A DNA stretch of 64,000 bases, taken from Streptomyces luteogriseus (GTDB lineage Bacteria > Actinomycetota > Actinomycetes > Streptomycetales > Streptomycetaceae). Below the pieces are notes generated by a model that was not told the origin of the DNA, did no database searches, and was given only the letters and a program-made list of their open reading frames with translations. Within the stretch, counting starts at the first letter, position 1. Every line of letters starts with the position of its first letter. The DNA is taken from contig NZ_JACHMS010000001.1 of NCBI RefSeq assembly GCF_014205055.1, positions 744,001-808,000 of the forward strand, in the 5' to 3' direction. The translations under genes and the position numbers were made by a program. This document shows, piece after piece, positions 33,920 through 42,042 of this stretch.

Positions 33920-34684
33920 TTGCCGGAATGGCTTGTTCTCACCCTCGCGATGCTGGCCGCCTGTGCCGTGGTGGTCATCATCACCTTCGTACGCCACCGC
34001 GCGGCGCCCGACGACGAGGACCCCAGTGAGACCCCGGACGTCATCGAGTACATGACGATGTGGATCGGCGTGGTCTACGCCATCGTCCTGGGCCTGGCCA
34101 TCGCCGGGGTCTGGGAGGGTCGTAGCGCCGCGCAGGACCACGTTCAGGCCGAGGCGACCGCGCTGCACGAGATCTCGGAGCGGGTACGGGTCTATCCGGC
34201 CGAGGAACGCGACCGCATCCGGGACGACATCCGGACGTATGTCAGCCATGTCGTGACCACCGAGTGGGACACCATGGCCGACAAGGGCGAGGTCACCCCG
34301 CGCGGCGCCGAGCTCTTCGAGCAGATCCGCCAGGACGTCACCGACTACGAGCCGGCGTCGGACTTCGAGGCGCAGGCCTACCAGCCACTGCTGGACCAGG
34401 TGACCGCGGCGAACCAGGCCCGGATCGCCCGGGCGGAGTCGACCGGGGAGACCATGCCGGGGGTGGTGTGGTTCGGGCTGATCGCCGGGGCCGTCATCAC
34501 CATCGGGATGATCTTCGCTCTGCAGATCCGCAGAACGACCCGCGAACTGGTCCTCGCCGGGCTGTTCTCGGCGCTGATCGCCTTCCTGCTGTTCCTGATC
34601 TGGGACTTCGACTCGCCCTACAGCAGGGGCGTGACCGCCTCGGCGGACCCGTTCCTGAACCTCTTCCCGGGCGTCGGGAACTGA
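33920..34684 (+). CDS. DUF4239 (bestrophin-like) membrane protein
   Basis: A 254-residue membrane protein with N-terminal segments LVLTLAMLAACAVVVIITFV and MWIGVVYAIVLGLAIAGVWE. A soluble helical middle includes AEATALHEISERVRVYPAEE. The C-terminal pair is VVWFGLIAGAVITIGMIFAL and LAGLFSALIAFLLFLIWDFD, and the ending DSPYSRGVTASADPF is typical of DUF4239. Function is unknown; the fold is related to bestrophin channels. The start is probably the TTG at 33920, because TGGAGG lies 6 bp upstream and no other start fits. Confidence 0.8.
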   Translation: MPEWLVLTLAMLAACAVVVIITFVRHRAAPDDEDPSETPDVIEYMTMWIGVVYAIVLGLAIAGVWEGRSAAQDHVQAEATALHEISERVRVYPAEERDRIRDDIRTYVSHVVTTEWDTMADKGEVTPRGAELFEQIRQDVTDYEPASDFEAQAYQPLLDQVTAANQARIARAESTGETMPGVVWFGLIAGAVITIGMIFALQIRRTTRELVLAGLFSALIAFLLFLIWDFDSPYSRGVTASADPFLNLFPGVGN

Positions 34685-34909
34685 CGGCGCCGCACAGCAC
34701 GGACACCGGCCGGGGGGCGCGCGACACACCGTCGCCGTCCCCCGGCCGCGTCAACGGTGTTCCCCCGGTCGGCCCACGCCCGTGCCCCATTCGCACTACT
34801 GCGATCGCGCCCGCACGCTCGTCTTCTTAGCGTTTCGGACATCGAGGTGCATTTGTGACGTGAGCGGAACAGGTCCGCGATTGCTCCTCGGGGACCCGGA
34901 GGATTCACC

Positions 34910-35446
34910 ATGCGCGCGATAGGCCTCGCTTCGGCCGTACTGCTGGGCGCCGGCGCCCTCACCTCCTGCGTGCCCGCCGACGCGGCGACCGGGACCGACT
35001 TCGGCTTCAGCGTCATGCCCTCCACCGTGGCGGCGGGAGGCGAGGTCACGCTGCGGGTGGACCGCAACGAGGCGTGCCAGGGGGAGGCGGCGGTCAACTC
35101 ACCGGTCTTCGACATGGTCACCATCCCGCCGGAGGAGTCCTGGGCGACGGCCGTCGTCGACTGGGACGCCGAGCCCGGTGCCGTGTACGACGTGGAGTTC
35201 GAGTGTGACGAGTCGAGCGGCACCGCCCGCCTGACGATCGCGGGCGGCCGTCCGACACACCACCCCACGCACCACCCCACCCATCACCCGACGCGCCACC
35301 CCCACAAGGGTGTGCACGCCGGTGAGGGCGGGACCCTCGGCGGGTTCGACCTCAAGGAGATCGGCCTCGGCGCCGCACTGATCGCCGGATCCCTCGGCGT
35401 CGCCTACCACTTCTCGCGCCGCCGCACCGACGAGGACGCCGGCTGA
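34910..35446 (+). CDS. Membrane-anchored Ig-like surface protein with His-Pro repeats (paralog A)
   Basis: A 178-residue protein: signal peptide (residues 1-25, with a possible lipobox LTSC), then an Ig-like beta domain starting MPSTVAAGGEVTLRVDRNEAC. Two cysteines (about 56 and 99) could form a disulfide. HHPT repeats at about 117-133 could bind metal. A membrane helix IGLGAALIAGSLGVAYHF is followed by SRRR and an acidic end. The domain is homologous to that of the convergent gene at 35566-36087. No LPXTG-type sorting signal is seen although a sortase gene is nearby. Confidence 0.72.
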   Translation: MRAIGLASAVLLGAGALTSCVPADAATGTDFGFSVMPSTVAAGGEVTLRVDRNEACQGEAAVNSPVFDMVTIPPEESWATAVVDWDAEPGAVYDVEFECDESSGTARLTIAGGRPTHHPTHHPTHHPTRHPHKGVHAGEGGTLGGFDLKEIGLGAALIAGSLGVAYHFSRRRTDEDAG

Positions 35447-35463
35447 CGGACACCACGGCCGCA

Positions 35464-35518
35464 GGCCTTCGCCCCGGCTCCCCCGAAGACCTGCGGAGGG
35501 GGAGCCGGGGCGAAGGCC
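35464..35518. terminator. Bidirectional terminator between the Ig-like paralogs
   Basis: A perfect 21-bp stem (left arm starting GGCCTTCGCCCCGGCTCC) with a 13-nt loop, lying between two convergent genes (stops at 35446 and 35566). The symmetry fits termination of both transcripts. Confidence 0.8.
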
Positions 35519-35565
35519 GTTCACGTGCGAGGCGGTGACTCGTCGAAGGAACGCGGCGCGAGGCC

Positions 35566-36087
35566 TCAGATGCGCCGCTCGGCCCGGCGGCGCATCCAGA
35601 ACACGCCGCCGCCGACGACGGCCGCGGCCACGAGACCCCCGCCGATGGCCACGTCGGTCGGGGTCGCCCCGGTGGTGGTGCTGCCCCCGAGACCGCCGCG
35701 GACACCGCCGATCACGGTGAAGGCCTGCGGCTTGGTCATCCTCCTGCCGCCGCAGTCGACCGTGATGTCGTACGACCCCGGACGGGCGTCGCTGTTGATG
35801 GTGGCGGTGCCCCGCGCGGTCCCGTTGCCGACGCCGCCCCGGTCGCCCTCGTTGCCCTTGCCGCCGCCTCCGACCGGCGAGAGCTGCGTCGGCGAGAACG
35901 CGTTGGACGTCGCGGTGCCGCCGCCCCGGCAGTTGTCGACCGTGATGGCCAGCTGGCCGCCGCGGGCGATCACGCTGGGCAGGGCGGTGATGTTGCTGGG
36001 CGTCTCCCACGCGACGGCCGCGGGGGCGGAGAGGCCGAGGGCGGCGACCGCTGCGCCGGCGACCGCCAGGGCACGAGTGTTACGCAT
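35566..36087 (-). CDS. Membrane-anchored Ig-like surface protein (paralog B)
   Basis: A 173-residue protein: signal peptide ending APAAVAWE, then a beta domain starting LPSVIARGGQLAITVDNC, with cysteines at about 53 and 112 matching those of paralog A. A glycine-rich insert (GGGGKGNEGDRGGVGNG) sits in the middle of the domain. A membrane helix ATPTDVAIGGGLVAAAVVGG ends in WMRRRAERR. Its layout is the same as paralog A: signal, Ig-like domain, helix, Arg cluster. It is convergent with A and divergent from the sortase gene. Confidence 0.72.
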   Translation of the reverse strand: MRNTRALAVAGAAVAALGLSAPAAVAWETPSNITALPSVIARGGQLAITVDNCRGGGTATSNAFSPTQLSPVGGGGKGNEGDRGGVGNGTARGTATINSDARPGSYDITVDCGGRRMTKPQAFTVIGGVRGGLGGSTTTGATPTDVAIGGGLVAAAVVGGGVFWMRRRAERRI

Positions 36088-36441
36088 GTGAACCTCCGCG
36101 GAAGACGCCCCGGGACCCGTCCCCGGTCGATCGGCGAGAAAGCGCCTCCCAGAAAGACAGTCAGTTGCCGTGCCGCGAGCCGCACTTCGGGAATGGTCCG
36201 TCCTGGTGAGAGGAGGCGGTGCGGCAGAACCGCGCAATCGGTTATCGCCGCAGGTCACGGACCGTCAGAAATTTCCTCGCGGCGGCAACTCGGATGGCGC
36301 ACCTCCCGCCCCCGAGGCACCCCTTCCGTCCGGCGGGGGCCACCCGTTCGCCCCCGCCCCGTCGCCGGTTTCACAGGTGCCGCTTAGCGTTCGGATATGC
36401 GCGATTGACACGGCGACGGCCGCGTCGAGAGGGGATGGCGA
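36088..36441. other. Divergent intergenic region between paralog B and the sortase gene
   Basis: 354 bp without a gene, holding the two divergent promoters. The only distinct signal is CTTAGCGTTCGGATAT at 36383-36398, which nearly repeats a motif upstream of paralog A (34826-34842). Confidence 0.5.
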
Positions 36442-37110
36442 ATGTTGGCGTCCGAGCTGGCCCAGGCGGAAGAGGAGGCGCGGCCGAGGAAGCGCGCACC
36501 GTGGGGCGTGATAGCGCTGGTTCTGCTGACCGGCCTCGCCCTCATCCGGAACGGTTCGGGGGAGTTCGACGAGGGCCCCCCGCAGCCGGCGACGGCGGCC
36601 GCCGCGGACAGCCGGGTACCCGGGGGCACCTTCGCCGGGACCGTACGGCCGCTGCCCTACTCCCTCCCGGACCGGGTCAGGATCCCGGCGATCCAGGTCG
36701 ACGCGCCGATCATCCCCGTGGGGCTGGACGCGGACGGCTGGGTCGGCGCACCACCGCCGGAGGACCCCAACCTGGCCGGCTGGTTCACCGGTGCCGTCAC
36801 CCCCGGCGAGAAGGGCACCGCGGTCGTGGTCGGCCATGTCGACAACCAGCAGGGCCCCGCCGTGTTCTACGGGCTCGGAGCCCTGAAGAAGGGGCATCGC
36901 GTCGAGGTGGCCCGGCAGGACGGGAAGACCGCGATGTTCGAGATCTACGGCGTCGAGGTGTTCGAGAAGGACAACTTCCCCGGCGACCGTGTCTACGCGT
37001 CCAAGGGCGCGCCGGAACTGCGGGTCATCACCTGCGGCGGGGGTTTCACCAAGCAGGAAGGGTATGCGGGGAACGTCGTCGCCTTCGCCCGCCTGGTCGA
37101 GGTGCGCTGA
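36442..37110 (+). CDS. Class F sortase
   Basis: A 222-residue sortase: basic cytoplasmic start, membrane helix at about 20-36 (PWGVIALVLLTGLALIRNG), then the sortase barrel. Catalytic His is at about 132 (VVVGHVDNQQGPAVFYGLG) and Cys at about 198 (LRVITCGGGF). The single N-terminal helix and short length are those of class F sortases of actinobacteria, whose substrates are mostly unknown. The neighbouring anchored Ig-like proteins lack a recognisable sorting motif. The ATG follows GAGAGGGGAT. Confidence 0.88.
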   Translation: MLASELAQAEEEARPRKRAPWGVIALVLLTGLALIRNGSGEFDEGPPQPATAAAADSRVPGGTFAGTVRPLPYSLPDRVRIPAIQVDAPIIPVGLDADGWVGAPPPEDPNLAGWFTGAVTPGEKGTAVVVGHVDNQQGPAVFYGLGALKKGHRVEVARQDGKTAMFEIYGVEVFEKDNFPGDRVYASKGAPELRVITCGGGFTKQEGYAGNVVAFARLVEVR

Positions 37111-37152
37111 GCGTTCCCGGCCGGGCGGGCGAGAGGCCCCGGGGGCGTCCCG

Positions 37153-37995
37153 TTACGCGTAGTGCCGCCGGGGCACGGTGACGTGGTAGCCGGAGTCCAG
37201 CAGTTCGGGCAGGTAGCGCCGCAGGGCCCGCACACTCTGCGAGCGGTCGCCCCCGGCGTCGTGCGAGAGCACCACGACGCCGGGGGCGGCACCGTGTTCG
37301 ACCCGGTTCGCGATGGACCGGACTCCCGGGGTGGTCCAGTCGAGGGTGTCGACCGTCCATCCGAGCGGCTCCATGCCGAGCTCGGCACCGATCTGGAAGG
37401 CGGCGCGGTTCCAGGCGCCGTAGGGCGCGCGGAACCACTCGGGGCGCTCCCCGTAGGCGTCCTCGATGACGTTGCTGGTGCGTTCCATCTCGGAACGGAT
37501 CCGGCGGCGGGTGAGACGGGTCAGCAGCGGGTGGGACCAGGTGTGGTTGCCGACGACATGGCCCTCGTCGGCCATCCGGGCCAGCAGCTTCCTGCCGCCG
37601 GCGACCATTTCGCCGCACACGAAGAACATCGCGCGCACGTCGTACTCGGCCAGGGTGTCGAGGATGTCCGGGGTGAAGCGGGGGTCGGGGCCGTCGTCGA
37701 AGGTCAGCACCATGGTCCGGCCGCGGCCGGACACCTTCAGTGGCGCCTCGCGGCGTACCAGGGTCCGGCGGGGCGCGGCGCGTGGCGGGCCGTAGCCGGT
37801 CACCGGCTGCAGCCGGTACGCGGAGGACCTGACGGGCCGGGCCTTGGGCCCCGCGGCCGGGGCGGACGCGGCGGGTCCGTCCCCGGTGACAGTCGTGATC
37901 ACTCCGGCCGTCGCGGCCGCTCCCACGGCGCCGGCGCCCGCGATCAACGCCCGGCGCCGGGTGAGTAGCCGGGTGAGCAACTGATCCTTCTTCAT
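37153..37995 (-). CDS. Polysaccharide deacetylase family protein, exported
   Basis: A 280-residue NodB-homology protein. The N-terminus (LTRRRALIAGAGAVGAAATA) looks like a twin-arginine-type signal. The catalytic domain has MVLTFDDGPDPRFTPDI (metal and catalytic Asp), GNHTWSHPLLTRL (His-x3-His metal ligands), EWFRAPYGAWN and a late LSHDAGG. It probably removes acetyl groups from peptidoglycan or another envelope polysaccharide. It is convergent with the sortase gene (43 bp between stops). Confidence 0.85.
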   Translation of the reverse strand: MKKDQLLTRLLTRRRALIAGAGAVGAAATAGVITTVTGDGPAASAPAAGPKARPVRSSAYRLQPVTGYGPPRAAPRRTLVRREAPLKVSGRGRTMVLTFDDGPDPRFTPDILDTLAEYDVRAMFFVCGEMVAGGRKLLARMADEGHVVGNHTWSHPLLTRLTRRRIRSEMERTSNVIEDAYGERPEWFRAPYGAWNRAAFQIGAELGMEPLGWTVDTLDWTTPGVRSIANRVEHGAAPGVVVLSHDAGGDRSQSVRALRRYLPELLDSGYHVTVPRRHYA

Positions 37996-38084
37996 GACTC
38001 ATCAGTCGCCCGGCCGAAGGCCGACGCACGCGAGCGACACCGGTGTGGCGGCACACAGTCACCCGTTCGGCTCACGCAAGCGGG

Positions 38085-41000
38085 TCAGCGGCGGCGTACC
38101 AGGGGGAAGGGCAGCGTCTCCCGGATGGTCAGTCCGGTGAGGAACATGACCAGCCGGTCGACGCCGATGCCGAGGCCGCCGGTGGGCGGCATGGCGTATT
38201 CGAGGGCGTCGAGGAAGTCCTCGTCGAGTTCCATCGCCTCGGGATCGCCCCCCGCGGCCAGCAGCGACTGGGCGGTGAGGCGGCGGCGCTGCTCGACGGG
38301 GTCGGTGAGCTCCGAGTAGGCGGTGCCGAGTTCGGTGCCGAAGGCGACGAGGTCCCAGCGTTCGGCGAGGCGCGGGTCGGAGCGGTGCTGCCGGGTCAGC
38401 GGGGAGACGTCGGTCGGGAAGTCCTTGTAGAAGGTGGGCAGCTGGGTCTTCTCCTCGACGAGCCGCTCGTACATCTCCAGGACGACGTCGCCGTGCCCGT
38501 CGTCGGCGGTGTACGGCACACCGACGCGGTCGCAGAGCCGGAGCAGCTCCGGCAGTTCGGTGCCGGGGTGGATCTCCTCGCCGACGGCCTCGCCGATGGC
38601 GCCGTAGACGGTCTTGACGGGCCACTGCCCGGAGATGTCGTACTCCTCACCGTCCTTGTGGGCGACGGGCTTGCCGAAGGCGGCGGTGGCGGCACCCTGG
38701 ACCAGTTCGCGGACGAGGTCGAGCATCACGTCGTAGTCGGCGTACGCCTGGTAGGCCTCCAGGATGGTGAACTCGGGGTTGTGCTTGTAGTCCGTGCCCT
38801 CGTTGCGGAAGGTGCGGCCCATCTCGAAGACCTTCTCCATACCGCCCACGCACAACCGCTTGAGGTAGAGCTCGGGGGCGATGCGCAAGTAGAGGTCGAG
38901 GTCGTAGGCGTTGATGTGGGTGGTGAAGGGGCGGGCGTTGGCGCCGCCGTGGATCTGCTGGAGCACCGGCGTCTCGACCTCCAGGTAGCCGCGTGCCAGC
39001 AGGCCCTGACGCACGGCCTGAACGGCGGTGGAGCGGGCGCGGACCACCTCGCGGGCATCGGAGCTCGCGACGAGGTCGAGGTAGCGGCGGCGGACCTTGG
39101 CCTCCGGGTCGGCCAGGCCCCGGCGCTTGTCGGGCAGCGGGCGAAGGCACTTGCCGGTGAGCTGCCAGGAGGTGACGAACACGGTCGGCTCGCCCTTGTC
39201 GCTGACGCCCGCCTGGCCGGTGACGTTGATGTGGTCGCCGATGTCGGTGTCGGCGGTGAAGCGGTCCAGGGCGGGGCCGGAGCGGTCGCGGGTGAGGGCG
39301 ATCTGGTGGTCGCCGGACCAGTCGCGCAGGACGGCGAAGACGATGCCGCCGAAGTCGCGGACCAGCATGATCCGGCCGGCGACGGTGACCTGCTCGCCCG
39401 GCCGGACCTCGGCGAGGGTGTGGGTGCGGGCCGGGATGCCCACCGGGTAGGGGTCGGTGCCGTCGGCGCGCAGCCGGTCGAGCTTGTGGTGCCGGACGCG
39501 GACCTGGTCGGACAGGCCGGAGAGGGGGTCGGCGGGCTCGGTCCCGTCCCCTCCGGCGAGGCCGAGCGCCGCCAACGACGGCAGCCCCTCCGTGGTGGCG
39601 GGCCGCTGCCCGCCCTTCGGGTGCCCCTTTCCCTTTCCCCACAACGTGCGCATCGACGGTACGGAGACGAAGCCTTCGGCGATGCCGGAGGCGAGACCGA
39701 CCCGGGCGAGGGAGGCGGCCTCCGCGTAGCAGAGGAAACGGGGGTACCACTCGGGGCGGTACTTGGCGTTGGAGCGGTACAGGGCCTCCAGTTGCCACCA
39801 CTTGGAGAAGAACAGCAGCAGGCGGCGCCAGAGGCGGAGCACCGGGCCCGCGCCGATGCGGGCGCCCTCCTCGAACACGGAGCGGAACACGGCGAAGTTC
39901 AGCGAGACCTTGCGCACGCCGAGTTTCGGGGCGGCGGCGCACAGTTCGGCGACCATGAACTCCATGACGCCGTTGGGGGCGGTGCGGTCACGGCGCATCA
40001 GGTCCAGGGAGACGCCGTCCTTGCCCCAGGGCACGAAGGACTGGATGGCGAGGAGCCGGCCGTCCTGGTCGAGGGCCTCGGCGAGGAGGCAGTCGCCGTC
40101 GGCCGGGTCGCCGAGGCGGTCCAGAGCCATGGAGAAGCCGCGTTCGGTCTCGGTGTCGCGCCAGGCGTCGGCGCGTGCGACGAGCTGCCGCATCTCGTCC
40201 TCGGAGAGGGTGGAGTGACGGCGGACGCGGCAGGTGACGCCGGAGCGGCGGACCCGGTTCACGGCCTGGCGGGTGACGCGCATGTCGCGGCCGTCGAGGT
40301 CGAAGTCGAGGACGTGCAGGATCGCCTCGTCGCCGAGCTGGAGCGCGCCGAGCCCGGCGCGGACGTAGGCCCGGGCGCCCTCCTCGGAGGCGCCCATCAC
40401 GGCCGGGACCCAGGCGTAGCGGCGGGCCACGTCCTGCCAGGCGGCGATCGCGTGCGGCCAGGCCTCCCGGTCGCCCACCGGGTCCCCGCTGGCCAGGCAC
40501 ACCCCGGCCTCGACGCGGTAGGTGACGGCGGCCTTGCCGCTGGGTGAGAAGACGGCGGCCTTGTCGCGGCGGGTGGCGAAGTAGCCGAGGGAGTCCTGGT
40601 CGCCGTAGCGGCCGAGGAGGGCGCGGATGCGGGCCTCCTCGTCGTCGTGCAGGGCGGCCTCCAGGCGCTGGGAGCGGAAGAGGGTGGCGGCGGCGTTCAG
40701 CAGGGCGAGCGCGCCGAACAGGCCGAGCAGGAAGTACAGCGCGTGCGGCGGGCGGCCGTCGAAGCTGCCGGCGGGCACCAGGCCGCCGCAGACCCGGTTC
40801 GCGGCCCAGGCCAGGCGTTCGCTGCTCGGCAGACTGCCCGGGAACGCCGCGACCAGGGCCCAGCCGGCGAGGATCGCCACGACCAGGCCCACCACCAGGA
40901 CGGCCAGGGCCCGGCGTACGGCGGCGCGGCGGGAGGCGGCGTAGAACTCCTTGCGGGCGTAGATCAGCAGGACGAGGGCGAGGCCGCACACCACGAAGGA

Positions 41001-41375
41001 GGGGACGGACTCGGCGAACTCGCCGACGGCCATGCCGAGGATGTCGGTGAGGACCAGCAGCCCCAGGTAGACGACGACCAGCCACCAGGCGATCTTCTTG
41101 CGGGCGCCGGTCGCGGCGGCGAGCAGGAACAGGAAGACCGCGTAGGCGAGGTTGGCGCTGACCGGGACGAGCAGCAGGTCCAGGAAACGGACGAGGGGGC
41201 GCAGCCCGGTGCGCAGCGGGGGGATCAGCGCCAGCAGGGCGCAGAGCAGTCCGAGGGCCCCGAAGAAGACGGCGAAGCCCTGCGGTACCCGGCTCAGGAA
41301 GCCGTGCGCCCGGCGGGGCGGCCGTATCGGTCCTGAGGTGTCCTCGGCCGTCCCGGTGTCCGCGATGACGCTCAT
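38085..41375 (-). CDS. lysX: Bifunctional lysylphosphatidylglycerol synthase/lysyl-tRNA synthetase LysX
   Basis: A 1096-residue fusion. The N-terminal third has several membrane segments (for example FAVFFGALGLLCALLALIP). An MprF-type (DUF2156) domain follows, with GKAAVTYRVEAGVCLASGDP and SLNFAVFRSVFEEG. The C-terminal half is a class II lysyl-tRNA synthetase: OB fold (VTVAGRIMLVRDFGGIVFAV), motif 2 (FEMGRTFRNEGTDYKHNPEF) and motif 3 (GLGIGVDRLVMFLTG). LysX charges tRNA with Lys and transfers it to phosphatidylglycerol, lowering the membrane's negative charge and protecting against cationic peptides. Length is close to the mycobacterial protein. Confidence 0.93.
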   Translation of the reverse strand: MSVIADTGTAEDTSGPIRPPRRAHGFLSRVPQGFAVFFGALGLLCALLALIPPLRTGLRPLVRFLDLLLVPVSANLAYAVFLFLLAAATGARKKIAWWLVVVYLGLLVLTDILGMAVGEFAESVPSFVVCGLALVLLIYARKEFYAASRRAAVRRALAVLVVGLVVAILAGWALVAAFPGSLPSSERLAWAANRVCGGLVPAGSFDGRPPHALYFLLGLFGALALLNAAATLFRSQRLEAALHDDEEARIRALLGRYGDQDSLGYFATRRDKAAVFSPSGKAAVTYRVEAGVCLASGDPVGDREAWPHAIAAWQDVARRYAWVPAVMGASEEGARAYVRAGLGALQLGDEAILHVLDFDLDGRDMRVTRQAVNRVRRSGVTCRVRRHSTLSEDEMRQLVARADAWRDTETERGFSMALDRLGDPADGDCLLAEALDQDGRLLAIQSFVPWGKDGVSLDLMRRDRTAPNGVMEFMVAELCAAAPKLGVRKVSLNFAVFRSVFEEGARIGAGPVLRLWRRLLLFFSKWWQLEALYRSNAKYRPEWYPRFLCYAEAASLARVGLASGIAEGFVSVPSMRTLWGKGKGHPKGGQRPATTEGLPSLAALGLAGGDGTEPADPLSGLSDQVRVRHHKLDRLRADGTDPYPVGIPARTHTLAEVRPGEQVTVAGRIMLVRDFGGIVFAVLRDWSGDHQIALTRDRSGPALDRFTADTDIGDHINVTGQAGVSDKGEPTVFVTSWQLTGKCLRPLPDKRRGLADPEAKVRRRYLDLVASSDAREVVRARSTAVQAVRQGLLARGYLEVETPVLQQIHGGANARPFTTHINAYDLDLYLRIAPELYLKRLCVGGMEKVFEMGRTFRNEGTDYKHNPEFTILEAYQAYADYDVMLDLVRELVQGAATAAFGKPVAHKDGEEYDISGQWPVKTVYGAIGEAVGEEIHPGTELPELLRLCDRVGVPYTADDGHGDVVLEMYERLVEEKTQLPTFYKDFPTDVSPLTRQHRSDPRLAERWDLVAFGTELGTAYSELTDPVEQRRRLTAQSLLAAGGDPEAMELDEDFLDALEYAMPPTGGLGIGVDRLVMFLTGLTIRETLPFPLVRRR

Positions 41376-41519
41376 GCTTTCGACTCTAGGAACACCCGCG
41401 CCTCCTCGCCCGTCGAGCGCTCCCGCACCGCGGGGCCCAGGCGTCCCGTCCGCAACCGGGTGCGCGGACTCCGCCTCCCGCCCGGCGGGCGGACCGGGAG
41501 GTTCCGATAGCCTCGCGGC

Positions 41520-41981
41520 GTGACGGAACAGCACTCCCATCGGTTCGAGCGGGGCACGGACGGTCCGAAGGTGATCGTGGTCGGGGTGGACGGCTCCGAT
41601 TCCTCCCTGCGCGCCGCGGCCTACGCCGCCGGCCTGGCCCGGCGGCAGCACGCGCTGCTCGCCGTGGTGTACGTGCAGCCGGTGCTGGCGGCGGGCGCCG
41701 CGCTGGGGGTGCCGGTGGCCGGGACGACGGACGAGATCGCCGAGGATCTGGTGGCGCAGATCCGGGACGCGGCCGAGCGGCTCAAGGGGATATTCGAGGT
41801 CCGCTGGGAGTTCCACACGTTCCGGGGTGACCCGTACAACGGCCTGGTGACGGCGGCCGACGAACTGAAGGCCGACGCGGTGGTCGTGGGCGCCTCGGAG
41901 CAGGCGGGCCACCGCATCGTCGGCTCGGTGGCGGTCCGCCTGGTGAAGGCGGGGCGGTGGCCGGTGACGGTGGTGCCGTAG
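41520..41981 (+). CDS. Universal stress protein family protein
   Basis: A 153-residue single-domain UspA protein. It has KVIVVGVDGSDSSLRAAAYA at the N-terminus and the C-terminal nucleotide loop VVVGASEQAGHRIVGSVAVR, then LVKAGRWPVTVVP. The loop suggests ATP binding. It is divergent from lysX. The GTG start is the first codon of the conserved region apart from a short charged leader. Confidence 0.88.
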   Translation: MTEQHSHRFERGTDGPKVIVVGVDGSDSSLRAAAYAAGLARRQHALLAVVYVQPVLAAGAALGVPVAGTTDEIAEDLVAQIRDAAERLKGIFEVRWEFHTFRGDPYNGLVTAADELKADAVVVGASEQAGHRIVGSVAVRLVKAGRWPVTVVP

Positions 41982-42042
41982 GGGACCTCGCGATGTTCGG
42001 CCGCCATCGGCGGGAACCCGGCGATGGCGGCCGAAGCAGGTG

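Noticed and set aside
35268..35310. Short CRISPR-like or satellite repeat (CACCACCCCACG units)
   Set aside because: The repeats are in frame and encode HHPT in a membrane-anchored protein; there are no spacers.
36405..36410. TTGACA as a -35 box for the sortase gene
   Set aside because: It is too close to the ATG for a -10 box at normal spacing, and no -10-like sequence follows.
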